Origin: Tubiluchus corallicola
Lineage: Eukaryota; Priapulida; Priapulimorpha; Priapulimorphida; Tubiluchidae
Direction of reading: 5' to 3'
DNA length: 62,195 bases
Assembly (NCBI GenBank): GCA_030141605.1
Contig: JAQGDQ010001108.1
Span: 1 to 62,195 of the forward strand
Position 1 is the stretch's first letter; every line of letters starts with the position of its first letter. Below are positions 43,875-56,162 of this stretch, one piece after another. The position numbers and the translations under genes were made by a program. Under the pieces are notes generated by a model. That model saw nothing but the letters and a program-made list of their open reading frames with translations. It was not told the origin of the DNA and made no database searches.

Positions 43875-44530
43875 TTAAAAATTTTATACCGCTTGCTTAC
43901 TGCCTTTTTGCCCGCAGGGCTTGCTTCGGCAGTAACGCTGTATAAAACTTGTAAACTTTAACTCCCGGGACGACCGATATGCGCAGCCATTTTAATTGTA
44001 CATCGTTTGAAACAAGTTTAGATAACATTGGGAGAAGTTTGTACAAATAATCAAAGCATTCATACCACACAGTTTTACTAACTAAGTAAAATATTAAAAT
44101 GTTATATCTTTTCAATAATTATACGTTTTTGGTTAGTGAGTGGCGCACCCTGGAGGGTGAGTCAGCGACATTTTACCAATTGGCATGAACATTTATATTA
44201 TTATTTCTCTAGTTACATAATTCTTTCCAGCTGGTAAGTGAAATGCAAAGTAATATAGATTTGCATGGACAGTTTTTTTGGGACATAGTTTAACATTAAC
44301 TTCTTTCTTGATTTACGTTTGCGCAGGTAACGTCACGTAATGGCGTCATTAGAACAGTTGAGGGATATTTAAAATAAAAACAAACAAAAATTCATTTTAA
44401 TGCGAGTACGACATATGAGTAAAAATGCTGTAAGGTAATATAATTTTTTAGCGCGATTTTTCTGAAACCTATTTTAGGTACCCCTTTTCTGAAACCTACT
44501 TTAGGTACCCCTTTTCTTGTCCTTTAACTT
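43875..44530. mobile_element. Long-inverted-repeat family, single left-type arm
   Basis: It follows 53300-53925 in order: ttactgcctttttgcccgca, ggttagtgagtggcgcaccc, tggagggtgagtcagcgaca, ttttaccaattggc, gatttgcatggacagttttt, aacaaacaaaaattc and aggtaccccttttcttgtcc. The last segment (gaaacctactttaggtaccc) is tandemly duplicated. No complementary arm follows. Confidence 0.8.
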
Positions 44531-44954
44531 GACAACAAAGTGCAGTGCACAAAAATCCATATTTGAATGGACTCCCCGGGGGAAAATTTGCAGTAAAATA
44601 TGGCTTCTCCCAGGGAGGAAATCCGGGAAAACAACTTTACGTTTGTTAAGATAATAGAGAATTATTGTTAAAATCTTTCTTCCTTTCAAGATGCACTGCC
44701 ATTCCCCCGTGACAGAAAATCAATTTTCGTCCCTGTTTTTGCTGAATTTGTATCGACAATGGAAAAAGTCTTGCCCGCGCGGATAATGAAATTTCTCCCT
44801 AAAATAATGTCTGATAAGTCTTGTCAGATAAATCGTAATTAGGTTTACCCTGTTAAATGCTAAGTGAAATTAGCCAGCGTTTGGGATAAACAACAGGATG
44901 ATTTATTAGTGGTTTGCTGAAAAGCATGGAACATCGTAGCATCTTTACAATTTC

Positions 44955-46575
44955 CCTGAATTGCTGCGAGTTACTCTCTGACAGTAAGCACAAGGTGGCA
45001 CTCACTTCTCTGTTCACCTCGAGAAGTGTCGAGAGTAACTTGCCAAGAAACTTGCAAGCGTGCTCAGAGTAGAGTGTAAAACTTGTTGCGAGTTATTCTC
45101 TGACAGTAAGCACAAGCTGGCACTCACTTCTCTGTTCACCACAAGACGTGTCGAGAGTAACTTGCCAAGTAACTCGCAAGCGTGTTCAGAGTAGAGAGCA
45201 ATACTTGTTGCGAGTTACTCTCTGACAGTAAGCACAAGCTGGCACTCACTTCTCTGTTCACCTCGAGAAGTGTCGAGAGTAACTTGCCAAGAAACTTGCA
45301 AGCGTGTTCAGAGTAGAGAGCAAAACTTGTTGCGAGTTATTCTCTGACAGTAAGCACAAGCTGGCACTCACTTCTCTGTTCACCTCGAGAAGTGTCGAGA
45401 GTAACTTGCCAAGTAACTCGCAAGCGTGCTCAGAGTAGAGTGTAAAACTTGTTGCGAGTTATTCTCTGACAGTAAGCACAAGCTGGCACTCACTTCTCTG
45501 TTCACCACAAGACGTGTCGAGAGTAACTTGCCAAGTAACTCGCAAGCGTGTTCAGAGTAGAGAGCAAAACTTGTTGCGAGTTATTCTCTGACAGTAAGCA
45601 CGAGCTGGCACTCACTTCTCTGTTCACCACAAGAAGTGTCGAGAGTAACTTGCCAAGTAACTCGCAAGCGTGTTCAGAGTAGAGAGCAAAACTTGTTGCG
45701 AGTTATTCTCTGACAGTAAGCACAGGCTGGCACTCACTTCTCTGTTCACCACGGGAAGTGTCGAAAGTAACTTGCCGAGTAACTCGCAAGCATGTTTAGA
45801 GTAGAGAGCAATACTTGTTGCGAGTTATTCTCTGACAGTAAGCACAAGCTGGCACTCACTTCTCTGTTCACCACGAGAAGTGTCGAGAGTAACTTGCCGA
45901 GTAACTCGCAAGCATGTTTAGAGTAGAGAGCAATACTTGTTGCGAGTTATTCTCTGACAGTAAGCACAAGCTGGCACTCACTTCTCTGTTCACCACAAGA
46001 TGTGTCGAGAGTAACTTGCCAAGTAACTCGCAAGCGTGTTCAGAGTAGAGAGCAAAACTTGTTGCGAGTTATTCTCTGACAGTAAGCACAAGCTGACACT
46101 CACTTCTCTGTTCACCACGAGACGTGTCGAGAGTAACTTGCCGAGTAACTCGCAAGCATGTTTAGAGTAGAGAGCAAAACTTGTTGCGAGTTATTCTCTG
46201 ACAGTAAGCACGAGCTGGCACTCACTTCTCTGTTCACCACAAGACGTGTCGAGAGTAACTGGCCAAGTAACTCGCAAGCGTGTTCAGAGTAGAGAGCAAA
46301 ACTTGTCGCAAGTTACTCTGTGACAGTAAGCACAAGCTGGCACTCACTTCTCTGTTCACCACAAGAAGTGTCGAGAGTAACTTGCCGAGTAACTCGCAAG
46401 CGTGTTCAGAGTAGAGAGTTGTCGCAAGTTACTCTGTGACTGCAAGCGTGAGCTGACACGTCCTTATTCACCTGTGAGTAACTCACCGAGGTGTTCACAC
46501 TACATAGAAAACTAGCTCGGAGAATTCGTAATTTCTTGCTGACAGTAACTCGCAGAACAGTTCACACTTTGCTGT
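44955..46575. repeat. 122-bp tandem repeat with self-complementary units, about 13 copies
   Basis: The unit starts acttgttgcgagttattctc and contains tgacagtaagcacaagctgg, cactcacttctctgttcacc, gtgtcgagagtaacttgcca and agtaactcgcaagcgtgttc. Its left part (TTGCGAGTTA.TCTC) is complementary to its right part (GAGAGTAACTT...GTAACTCGCAA), so each unit can fold. Starts at 45081 and 45203 give the period. Edges (tgctgcgagttactctctga at left; tgctgacagtaactcgcaga near 46540) are inverted, suggesting a transposon body. Confidence 0.93.
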
Positions 46576-47766
46576 CAGCGCCTGTGTTGTATGCTCTTAC
46601 ATCTCCAGCATTATTTTTTCAGTAATATTGTTTTTGGAAAATGACACTTTCACAAATTTGCTATCAAACTTCCCAGTGTAATTTGCCAGAGCCCAGGGCA
46701 CGATTGATAGGTCTAGTCAGGAAAGACTATCATTTGTTTTAATTCAGATAAATGATTCGCATTGATTTTACAGTCGCCAACTCTCCAGAGATTCATGCCA
46801 TTAGCGTTGATAAAAAGCTACAATTCCTTCTCTTGGTGTTGCCAGGTTATTTAGTGCAACACCACGCCTAAACAAAAAAAACCCGGAAGCCATTAGCCAC
46901 CTTCAGCTGGGATGAACACAGTTTGTGTATAAAGATCTTGATTTTTGAAACTTGGTGTTTGCGTCTCTTGTGGGGCTGCTTCATAGCATCTGTTTTTTGT
47001 TTACACTGTACATAAATTATTTGTGGTCTAAAATGATTTTTTCATATTTGATGCCCGTAGATAAATTCTGACAAAACGTTGTTTCTTATCAATTCTAAAT
47101 CCTAATAATAAAATCCACACTCTATCGCTAGATACCCGTACTCATAGATATAGCACTCGTCACCATCTTAAATACCCCCCCCCCCCTTACCTAGATGCTC
47201 GTCACCATCTTAAATAGCCCCCCCCCCTTACCTAGATGCAGAACAGAGAGATTCAAGAATAGTTTTATCTCATATGGTTTCTTCAACTTCCAAATTTAAG
47301 TTTTGACTCGTTTTGATTTTACTTTATTTTATGTACTATTTCATTGTGCTGTACTGTGAATCAACGTTTTAGTTGTAATGATGATAAATAAACTTATTAT
47401 TATTGTACCTGGTGTGCCCTCTGTGACATTTATTTCACATTACACGTTTACAGTATATAGTGAAAGGGCCTGCAATGAACATAATACAAATAAGTTTTTA
47501 TTCTTTCTGCACAGGAAAAGCCTCAAACACTGTTCACCTGTATACGAAGGTAAATGTGTTGCGGGCAATCAAAAAGCAGGGCTTGTTAGATTGTCCCACA
47601 CTGTGAAAGAAAAAAAGTAATGGAAATAATCTGAAAATTTAAAGTGAATCGTGTGATAAAAAAACATTTAGTGCTTAAAATGGAATGATGTAATGAATGA
47701 AGCTCATATATGAGGTGATATAAAAGATAGAAAGAAAATAAAATCATCATCAAATCATGTGCTTAT
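46576..47766. other. Intergenic with a small C-run duplication
   Basis: At 47150-47240 a segment with gctcgtcaccatcttaaata, a C run and ttacctagatg is present twice. ORF 47378-47620 has no recognised content. Confidence 0.5.
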
Positions 47767-47767
47767 C

Positions 47768-50700
47768 ATGCAACCGTCACATGGCGTGTGCGTAATGCAA
47801 AGCCGTTTGCTACATCAGTTCAGTATCTTCGGCTGTTTTACGCGGACTTTACTTAATAATGCACAAGTCAGTGCATTGTGTGACTTACTAGCAGGACCTT
47901 GCCGGGGAACAAGAAAAAATGAACTAGGTATACTTCTAGCTAGCTGCTAAAACTGTTACTTTTACAATAGCATGGGGCTGCGAAGCGTTGTCAAGTGTAC
48001 ACAAATGCGTTGCCTGGTACACTTAACCTTTGACCTTTTCACGATCATCATCAATCGCTGCAAATGTGAAAAGTCTTTGCTGCTTTATGCTGCCCCAAAA
48101 TGGCTTTTGATGAATGCTAAAGAACTCTTGTGAACAAAGACTATGTATCGAGTGGTGCAAAAAATGTGCGATATTATATTGCAATCACTCGAAAATTACT
48201 AAATTGACCTTACAGACACTTATATTTAAACACCAACAACTTTAGGTCATTGGCTTAGATTTTCTCGAAGATACTTAATTTGTAAAACAAGTCAGAAAAA
48301 TTTTTCTATGTCACTGTTGTTAAAATCTACAACAAATGCTTAATGTGTCCACCATTTTAGCTGCAAACTAGACAAAGGCATTTCTTCCAACAGCTGACAC
48401 AGTTCGTCATTTCTCTGAGGGATATTTGTGGTCAGCACTTACAATTTTTACCTTTAGTTCTTTTGCACGTGATAACCGTGTCATACTTTGTGTCTATTTT
48501 AACATGGCATGACAATTTGTACTCATTGTTGCTGATCACGTGATAACCGTGTCATACTTTGTGTCTATTTTAACATGGCATGACAATTTGTACTCATTGT
48601 TGCTGATCACGTGATAACCGTGTCATACTTTGTGTCTATTTTAACATGGCATGACATTTTGTATTCATCGTTGCTGATCACGTGATAACCGTGTCATACT
48701 TTGTGTCTATTTTAACATGGCATGACAGTTTGTATTCATCGTTGCTGATCACGTGATAACCATGTCATACTTTGTGTCTATTTTAACATGGCATGACAAT
48801 TGGTATTCATCGTTGCTGATCACGTGATAACCGTGTCATACTTTGTGTCTATTTTAACATGGCATGACAGTTTGTATTCATCGTTGCTGATCACGTGATA
48901 ACCATGTCATACTTTGTGTCTATTTTAACATGGCATGACAATTGGTATTCATCGTTGCTGATCACGTGATAACCGTGTCATACTTTGTGTCTATTTTAAC
49001 ATGGCATGACAATTGGTATTCATCGTTGCTGATCACGTGATAACCGTGTCATACTTTGTGTCTATTTTAACATGGCATGACATTTTGTATTCATCGTTGC
49101 TGATCACGTGATAACCGTGTCATACTTTGTGTCTATTTTAACATGGCATGACATTTTGTATTCATCGTTGCTGATCACGTGATAACCGTGTCATACTTTG
49201 TGTCTATTTTAACATGGCATGACAGTTTGTATTCATCGTTGCTGATCACGTGATAACCGTGTCATACTTTGTGTCTTTTTTAACATGGCACGACAATTTG
49301 TATTCATCGTTGCTGATCACGTGATAACCGTGTCATACTTTGTGTCTATTATAACATGGCATGACAATTTGTACTCATTGTTGCTGATCACGTGATAACC
49401 GTGTCATACTTTGTGTCTATTTTAACATGGCATGACAATTTGTATTCATCGTTGCTGATCACGTGATAACCGTGTCATACTTTTTGTTTTTAACATGGCA
49501 TGACAGTTTGTATTCATCGTTGCTGATCACGTGATAACCGTGTCATACTTTGTGTCTTTATTAACATGGCCTGACAGTTTGTACTCATCGTTGCTGATCA
49601 CGTGATAACCGTGTCATACTTTGTGTCTATTTTAACATGGCATGACAGTTTGTATTCATCGTTGCTGATCACGTGATAACCGTGTCATACTTTGTGTCTA
49701 TTTTAACATGGCACGACAATTTGTATTCATCGTTGCTGATCACGTGATAACCGTGTCATACTTTGTGTCTATTTTAACATGGCATGACAATTTGTATTCA
49801 TCGTTGCTGATCACGTGATAACCGTGTCATACTTTGTGTCTTTTATAACATGGCCTGACAATTTGTATTTATCGTTGCTGATCACGTGATAACCGTGTCA
49901 TACTTTGTGTCTATTTTAACATGGCTGACAGTTTGTATTCATCGTTGCTGATCACGTGATAACCGTGTCATACTTTGTGTCTTTATTAACATGGCATGAC
50001 AGTTTGTATTCATCGTTGCTGATCACGTGATAACCGTGTCATACTTTGTGTCTTTTTTAACATGGCCTGACAGTTTGTAATCATCGTTGCTGATCACGTG
50101 ATAACCGTGTCATACTTTGTGTCTATTTTAACATGGCATGACAATTTGTATTCATCGTTGCTGATCACGTGATAACCGTGTCATACTTTGTGTCTTTTTT
50201 AACATGGCCTGACAGTTTGTATTCATCGTTGCTGATCACGTGATAACCGTGTCATACTTTGTGTCTATTTTAACATGGCATGACAATTTGATTTCATCGT
50301 TGCTTATTGCTCACTTAGTTAAAAGATATGTAGAACCCAAGTTCTGATATAGCATGTGTATTTGTTTATGTAAAATTTAGTTGTTTACATCATTAGTTGT
50401 CTAACTACTTCACTAATAGAACCAAGTATAGTCTACTTCCTTTTTACTGATTCTATGAACGATTTCTTGAACTTTCTTATTTTCCGATTGTGGTTATTTA
50501 TAAATACAAATGTATTGATGTACAAAACGTTTCCAATGGCAACGACTTATACATGATATTTGCTGGAGACTAAGTTTCACAGAGTTCTAGTCTTTAAAAG
50601 CTTTCTAAGCTTTGAAAATGTCAGACAGTAATAGAATAATTGCAATGCGTAAACCGATTATAGATTCACTGCGTCACAGCAAAGACAAATGTAACATTTA

Positions 50701-51041
50701 AACTAATGCTGCACCAAACCTATAGATGTGGTGAGCCTTTTCACAGTCCCAGCGATTGATAACGATCGTGAAAAGGTCAAAGGTTAAGTGTACCAGACAA
50801 CGCATTTTTGTGTACACTTGACAACGCCGCACAGCCCATGCTATTGTAATAGTAACGGTTTTAACAGCTAGCTAGAACTTTACCTAGTTCATTTTTTTCT
50901 TGTTTCCAAGCAAGATACTGCTAGTAATCAACCTACGTGCAGACTAATGCACAATTAAGTCAAGTTCACGTAAAACAAAAGAAATTACTAAAGTGATACA
51001 GCAGACGGCTTTGCTTTCCCTACACGTCACGTGACAGTTGT
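47768..51041. mobile_element. 3.3-kb foldback-type DNA element with about 320-bp inverted ends and a 71-bp array
   Basis: The left arm (47768-48085) and right arm (50735-51041) are inverted repeats. For example left tgaactaggtatacttctag, cgttgtcaagtgtacacaaa and gtacacttaacctttgacct reappear complemented at 50881, 50811 and 50771. No transposase frame exists inside. The central part is mostly the 71-bp array. Arms are about 80-85% alike by eye, so the insertion is not recent. Confidence 0.82.
48466..50305. repeat. 71-bp tandem repeat, about 26 copies, each with a CACGTG palindrome
   Basis: The unit is gctgatcacgtgataaccgt, then gtcatactttgtgtctattt, taacatggcatgacaatttg and tattcatcgtt. gatcacg starts at 48534 and 48605 fix the period. 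Every unit after the first keeps ATCACGTGAT, a 10-bp palindrome around an E-box; variation is concentrated in the T-rich and gacaattt/gacagttt parts. Confidence 0.96.
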
Positions 51042-51140
51042 AGTTAAGGCGTGTTGCTGTGGTACACTTAACCTTTGACCTACAGCAATTGCATGTGCGC
51101 ACGACGAAATTGTAAAGAGCCTTATTATGAATTAGATAAG

Positions 51141-51354
51141 TACAGGGTGTTCCAAAAGAAACGGTGTAGTAGAGATGTACACTGTAACGGTGATGTGGCG
51201 TAACGATCAAATCACAACGAAGTTATCATTGACTGCATTATGACGTCATTTCTATTATTTGGTCAGTTCCAAAAAGAAATTCATTTTTGTGCGTTTCAGT
51301 GCAGCGTTTCACAGCATTTTCTTGCACTGCTTTTTTTTTCTGGAACGCCCTGTA
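51141..51354. mobile_element. Mariner-type MITE, 214 bp
   Basis: The left end tacagggtgttccaaaagaa and the right end tttttctggaacgccctgta are inverted repeats bounded by TA. A single left end of the same family (tacagggtgttccaaaagaa) is at 13847-13866. Confidence 0.8.
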
Positions 51355-51673
51355 TGTGCGCTTTTGCAGTTGAGACAGAGTATGAGAAGCACGTGTTTAT
51401 TGCGTTATTCAGCGAGGGGGGGGGAAGTAATGTGATCAACACGATGCATATGGGTCATTCTCCACAGAACGTGCAGAATGTGTGTGGAAAAATCTGCTAA
51501 ATGATAGGCAAGATTTTTTTAAAAAATATCGTATCCTGCTATTAATAAGGCCCCTTGTATATGAAGAAGATACTGACAGAGCTTAAGACACTTGCAAAAA
51601 TTTATTATGACCATTTTAAAGTCATCCCAGTGATTACTGTTGTCATTATGGTTACAGACATGAGGTGTGCTAC

Positions 51674-52630
51674 AGGTTTTACATGTCAAATGTAGACCTG
51701 CGTTAACTCAAATGTAGATTTAGGTAATTCAAATGTGTCTTGGTAACTCAAATGTAGACTTTGGTAGTTCAAATGTGTTAACAATGGTTTTCAAGAAATC
51801 TTGAGTGTTTTTGGTAAGTCAAATGTAGACACATGTCAAGTCAAATGTGACATTGGTATCTCATATGTGGATAGGTGGTAAAGTTTAAGGAAGTAAAATT
51901 TAATCTTCTTTGATCTTAACCTAATAATTGCTCTTAAGAATGTGAAAATAATAACTTTATAGGTCTACTAATAGTTCACTAATATTCTGCAAACTTTACA
52001 TACCATTGGAACTGTTAGAGAAAACATTCTTAAAATAAACAATGTTTGTTGAGAGAAACTAATTCATTAATGCAGTGCTAATGCATTACTTAAAAAACTA
52101 ATTAGTGATTCACTGTTCATTGGGAAGTGGGAACCAATTTATTCTTTTTTACCGACGTTATGGTTTATCAAAGAATTTCGTTTGAGCATAAACATCGCAT
52201 TTTTTAAAGTTGTGAAAGAGGTGATGACTATCTTTGGTTTATCTTATTGTAATTTGCACTTAAGTAATGCATCTACATTTGACTTACCTAAGTCACATTT
52301 GAACTTTCCTGTGTCTACATTTGACTTACCTAAGTCACATTTGAACTTTCCTATGTCTACATTTGACTTACCTAAGTCATATTTGAACTTTCCTATGTCT
52401 ACATTTGACTTACCTAAGTCACATTTGAACTTCCCTATGTCTACATTTGACTTACCTAAGTCACATTTGAACTTTCCTGTGTCTACATTTGACTTACCTA
52501 AGTCACATTTGAACTTTCCTGTGTCTACATTTGACTTACCTAAGTCACATTTGAACTTTCCTGTGTCTACATTTGACTTACCTAAGTCACATTTGAACTT
52601 TCCTGTGTCTACATTTGACGTGTAAAACCT
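51674..52630. mobile_element. Inverted-repeat element with a 42-bp array in one arm
   Basis: The left end aggttttacatgtcaaatgt with agac and the right end gtctacatttgacgtgtaaa with acct are inverted (23 of 24 bases). The left arm (to about 51870) holds degenerate aagtcaaatgtagac words. The right arm (52262-52620) holds a regular array. Nothing codes for a transposase. Confidence 0.82.
52262..52620. repeat. 42-bp tandem repeat, about 8.5 copies
   Basis: The unit is acatttgacttacctaagtc, then acatttgaactttcctgtgt and ct. It is open in the + frame as repeats of STFDLPKSHLNFPV, but this is a repeat reading (14 codons per unit). Confidence 0.94.
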
Positions 52631-53162
52631 ATATAAAACATATACACATCAAGTAATGACTAAACTAATTTTCTTATAAAATATATTTTTTGCCCCTTGC
52701 TATAAATTTCTTGTCTGAATGCAACCTTTTTTCAAATCGAACTGGTTTTCACATTTACTATGCAGCATTTGTGTCTAGCAAGAACTCTTAAATGGATGTA
52801 CTTCACTTAAGAGAAATGGCAAAAAAAAACGTACCACTTTGTAGAAATGTAATGGTAACAAAGGTGAGTTAGTTGTGAAACTTGTTTGCTTGAAGAAAGA
52901 CTGTGTTTCAGAACTATGAGGCATACATCTGTGATACTGTGTATGTCCCTTCATACTGAGTCCACAAATGAATTTTCCAATGTCGTCAGCATCTAATTCG
53001 TCAGTGCACTCTGATATTGATGAGCGAAAGCACATTGTGCTGAATTGTCACGTATTGGCCTGGGCAATTACACAATCTCTGGTGCACCCAGCTAGCCGCC
53101 AGCGGTGGCTTTCCGCTGCCAAATCTAATTATTTGTTTTCAACACCCAGGTGATTGGTTGCC

Positions 53163-53248
53163 ATGGCAACTGATGCAAATCAGCAGGCGAAGGATGCCAC
53201 GGACGCGGAGGTGAGGACAGGTGGTGGTGGAGGCAAGCAGGGCACGAG
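53163..53248 (+). CDS. Possible first coding exon of an unidentified gene
   Basis: ATG in a good context (ttgccATGGca) opens 28 codons, MATDANQQAKDATDAEVRTG then GGGGKQGT, ending ag|gtaagc, a consensus donor in phase 2. GC content and codon choice differ from the surrounding AT-rich DNA. I do not recognise the protein, and no partner exon was found downstream within the window; a long-inverted-repeat element follows directly in what would be the intron. It could also be chance. Confidence 0.3.
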
Positions 53249-53280
53249 GTAAGCTGCATGGGTTGATGTACTGTTTGATG

Positions 53281-54760
53281 AAGTTGCAAGGCCAATTTTA
53301 CATCGCTTACACACTGCCTTTTTGCATGCAGGCATTGCGTCGGCAGTAGCGCTGTGGAAAACACGTGAATTTAAACTCCTGCAATGAGCATTTTACGTCG
53401 CAGCCATTTTGACGATAAGTCTTTCGAAACAATTTTAGATAACACTGAGTAACTTTTGAAAAAATAAGTAAAGCATTCATAGCGGACATATTACTAAGCA
53501 AAATCTTTAATTATTATTCAATAAGATTAAAAATATATTTTTTGGTTAGTGAGTGGTGCACCCTGGAGGGTGAGTCAGCAACATTTTACCAATTGGTTAA
53601 AACATTTTAAATAATTAATAATTTTCTTTTCTAGTTACATAAGTCTCTCAAGCAGGTAAGCGAAATAGTAATATAGATTTGCATGGAAAGTTTTTTGGGA
53701 CATAGTTCAGTATTTCCCTTTCTTCCCCTGATTTACGTTGTGCGTGTATGACGTCATGTAATGGCGCCGTCAGAACAGTATTGCGGGAAATTTAAAATGA
53801 AAACAAACAAAAATTCCTGTTAACACGAGTACGATATATGCATAAAATTGCTATAAAGTAACATAATTTTGGGGTGATTTTTTGAAACCTACTCGAGGTA
53901 CCCCTTTCCTTGTCCTTTAAGTCTCGCACTAATAATTGGCCGTTACCTAAAGCATTAATACCGAAACTGCCAAGTTTCATTGTTTCCGTGTGAGGAATTG
54001 CATCACGCGTGGAACTATGCAGGCTGTGCGCATGCGTGAACGCAAATGGGCGTAAGCCAAGTTGTTTTCGTTGCTACTGGAATTGTTTCTACAAACGGAC
54101 ATGTTAGACTTAAAGGACAAGAAAAGGGGTACCTGAAGTAGGTTTCAGAAAAATCGCCTTAAAAATTATATTACTTTATAGCAATTTTATTCGTGTATCG
54201 TATTCGCACTGAAAGGAATTTTAGTTTGTCTTCATTTTAAATCTCCCCCAACACTGTTCTGAAGTCTCCATTACATGACGTCATGTACCAAATGTAAATG
54301 AGGGGAAGAAAAGGGAATGTTAAATTATGTCTCAAAAGACTTTCCGTGCAAATCTGTATTACCTAGATTTTTGCTTACCTCTAGAAAGACATATGTAACT
54401 AGGAAAGAAAATTATTAATTATTTAAAATGTTTTCACCAATTGGCAAAATGTCGCTGACTCACCTTCCAGGGTGCACCACTCACTAACCAAAAAAGTATT
54501 TTTAATCTTATTGACAAGATAGAGTAATTCTAAATTTTATTTAGTTAGTGACGTGTGCGCTACGAATGCCCTGATTATTTTTTAAACTTTACAAGATGTT
54601 ATCTAAACTTGTTTCAAATGACTTATCGTGAAAATGGCTGCGTCTAACGGTCATCGCGGGAGTTTAAATTTACACGTTTTATACAGCGTGACTGCCGACT
54701 GAAGTCCTGCACGTAAAAAGGCAGTACGTAAGTGATATGAAATTTCAAAACGAATTTTTT
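53281..54760. mobile_element. Long-inverted-repeat (foldback) element, complete palindrome
   Basis: The left arm 53281-53925 and right arm 54108-54760 are inverted copies of about 640 bases, with a 180-base centre. Paired landmarks are ggttagtgagtggtgcaccc at 53543 with gggtgcaccactcactaacc near 54471, and gaggtacccctttccttgtc at 53893 with acaagaaaaggggtacctga at 54117. No coding capacity. Single arms occur at 43875-44530, 22575-22940 and 23515-23890, and fragments at 640-840 and 1690-1880. Confidence 0.85.
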
Positions 54761-55109
54761 AAGCTTGATGTTTATGAAGGGTTTTCTTGTGCTTTAAATG
54801 TTCAGCGTCAGCTTCATTTAGTATAGAATTCGCAGTCTGTTTGTGCCTCACTAATGCATCTGCTTGTCAACTTCTTATGAAAAGGTCTTTCTGCGTTGCC
54901 TAACAGCAAGTCCACAGTGAATAGTCGTTCTTTTTTTTGGTTGGGTATCGTCTACTGGCCATTTCAGGGGCGTAACCAGGTTCTAAAATTGGGGGGGGGG
55001 AGTTATCACCGCGCCAACCACATAAAAAGGCTGGTATTTTGTTCATCTTCTGTTGAGTCTAGTTTGAGTGACACGAAATGTGTAGATGTCTAGATTCTAG
55101 TTTTGTATG

Positions 55110-55645
55110 TTAAAGCAAAACTGGACTCAATCCAAAACTGTGCGTCAAAACAATCTACTCTTTAAAATGTTGAAAGGAAACATACTATTTTTTCAAAACG
55201 ACTTACGTGAAAGAATTATTACCACATAAACGGATTTCGCGTTTGCGCCACTAGACCTTCGCTGTTACATGCATTTCTCTATTCTCTAGTTAGACGAGTA
55301 CTAGCGCCTGCATTTCGGAAACGCATTGCACAAAAAACAGGTGCTGTACCTCTCAGTTCAGCTGTGTTAGTCTCTGATGAACTACACACGTTCGACAGCT
55401 CATGCATGAGTGCCGTGGTAAATTTGTAATTTGAATTTCTATCTTAAAACTTGCAACAGGCTCGTGAAATATTTTTTATGTTGAAAATTATGTTAGTTTG
55501 TGATGTCATCAATAGTTGGGCTCACCCGCCGTTAATTAAGTTTTTAATCTATCAGAAACACTTTGCAGTATCAATTGTGTTAAAATGTATATTCTGTATC
55601 AGATTTGAAAATGTGATAGTATATGAAAAGTCATCCTGTCTGCTG
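55110..55645 (+). mobile_element. TTTAAAGGA-type element
   Basis: It begins taaagcaaaactggactcaa and carries the landmark tgttgaaaattatgttagtt with tgtgatgtcatcaatagttg near 55481. The right end is partly lost. Confidence 0.72.
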
Positions 55646-55907
55646 TTTGCTGAACGTTTGCCTTCACGTTTGTGTTCACATGTTGAGCTCGCTGCACTGC
55701 CGACGTCATTCTAGATCTCATTCGCGCGAACCGTGTTATTTTTACGGCGAGCTGCAATTTATTACACAGCGAATAAAAGCTGGGTTTGTAAAGCAGTAAA
55801 ACTGTTTTGTTGCCTTCTGACTGTGAAGCAAGTAAGCTGTTGGCGTTGTGTGAGGCAGACCTTGCCCTTGGAAACTAATGCTTGTGTAGATGATAAGGGT
55901 GTCCTGA

Positions 55908-56162
55908 ATATTGTATTGTGTTGTTCTGCATTGCATTGTATTTGTGTTGCGTTGTATTGTATTGTGTTGTTCCGCATTGTATTGTATTGTGTTGCGTTGT
56001 ATTGTATTGTATTGTATTGTGTTGCGTTGTATTGTATTGTGTTGCACTGTATTGTATTGTGTTGTTCTGCATTGCATTGTATTTGTGTTGCGTTGTATTG
56101 TATTGTGTTGTTCCGCATTGTATTGTATTGTGTTGCGTTGTATTGTATTGTATTGTATTGTG
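55908..56162. repeat. (TATTG)-based repeat with a 140-bp duplicated block
   Basis: Words tgtattgtattgtgttgcgt dominate. A block starting tgttgttctgcattgcattg at about 55919 recurs at about 56059. Many frames remain open on both strands (Cys/Leu/Val or Asn/Thr/Gln-rich) and are artefacts. Confidence 0.92.

Noticed and set aside
52182-52625. 147-codon ORF with STFDLPKSHLNFP repeats
   Set aside because: The regular part is the 42-bp array of an inverted-repeat element; the short non-repeat start has no recognisable domain.
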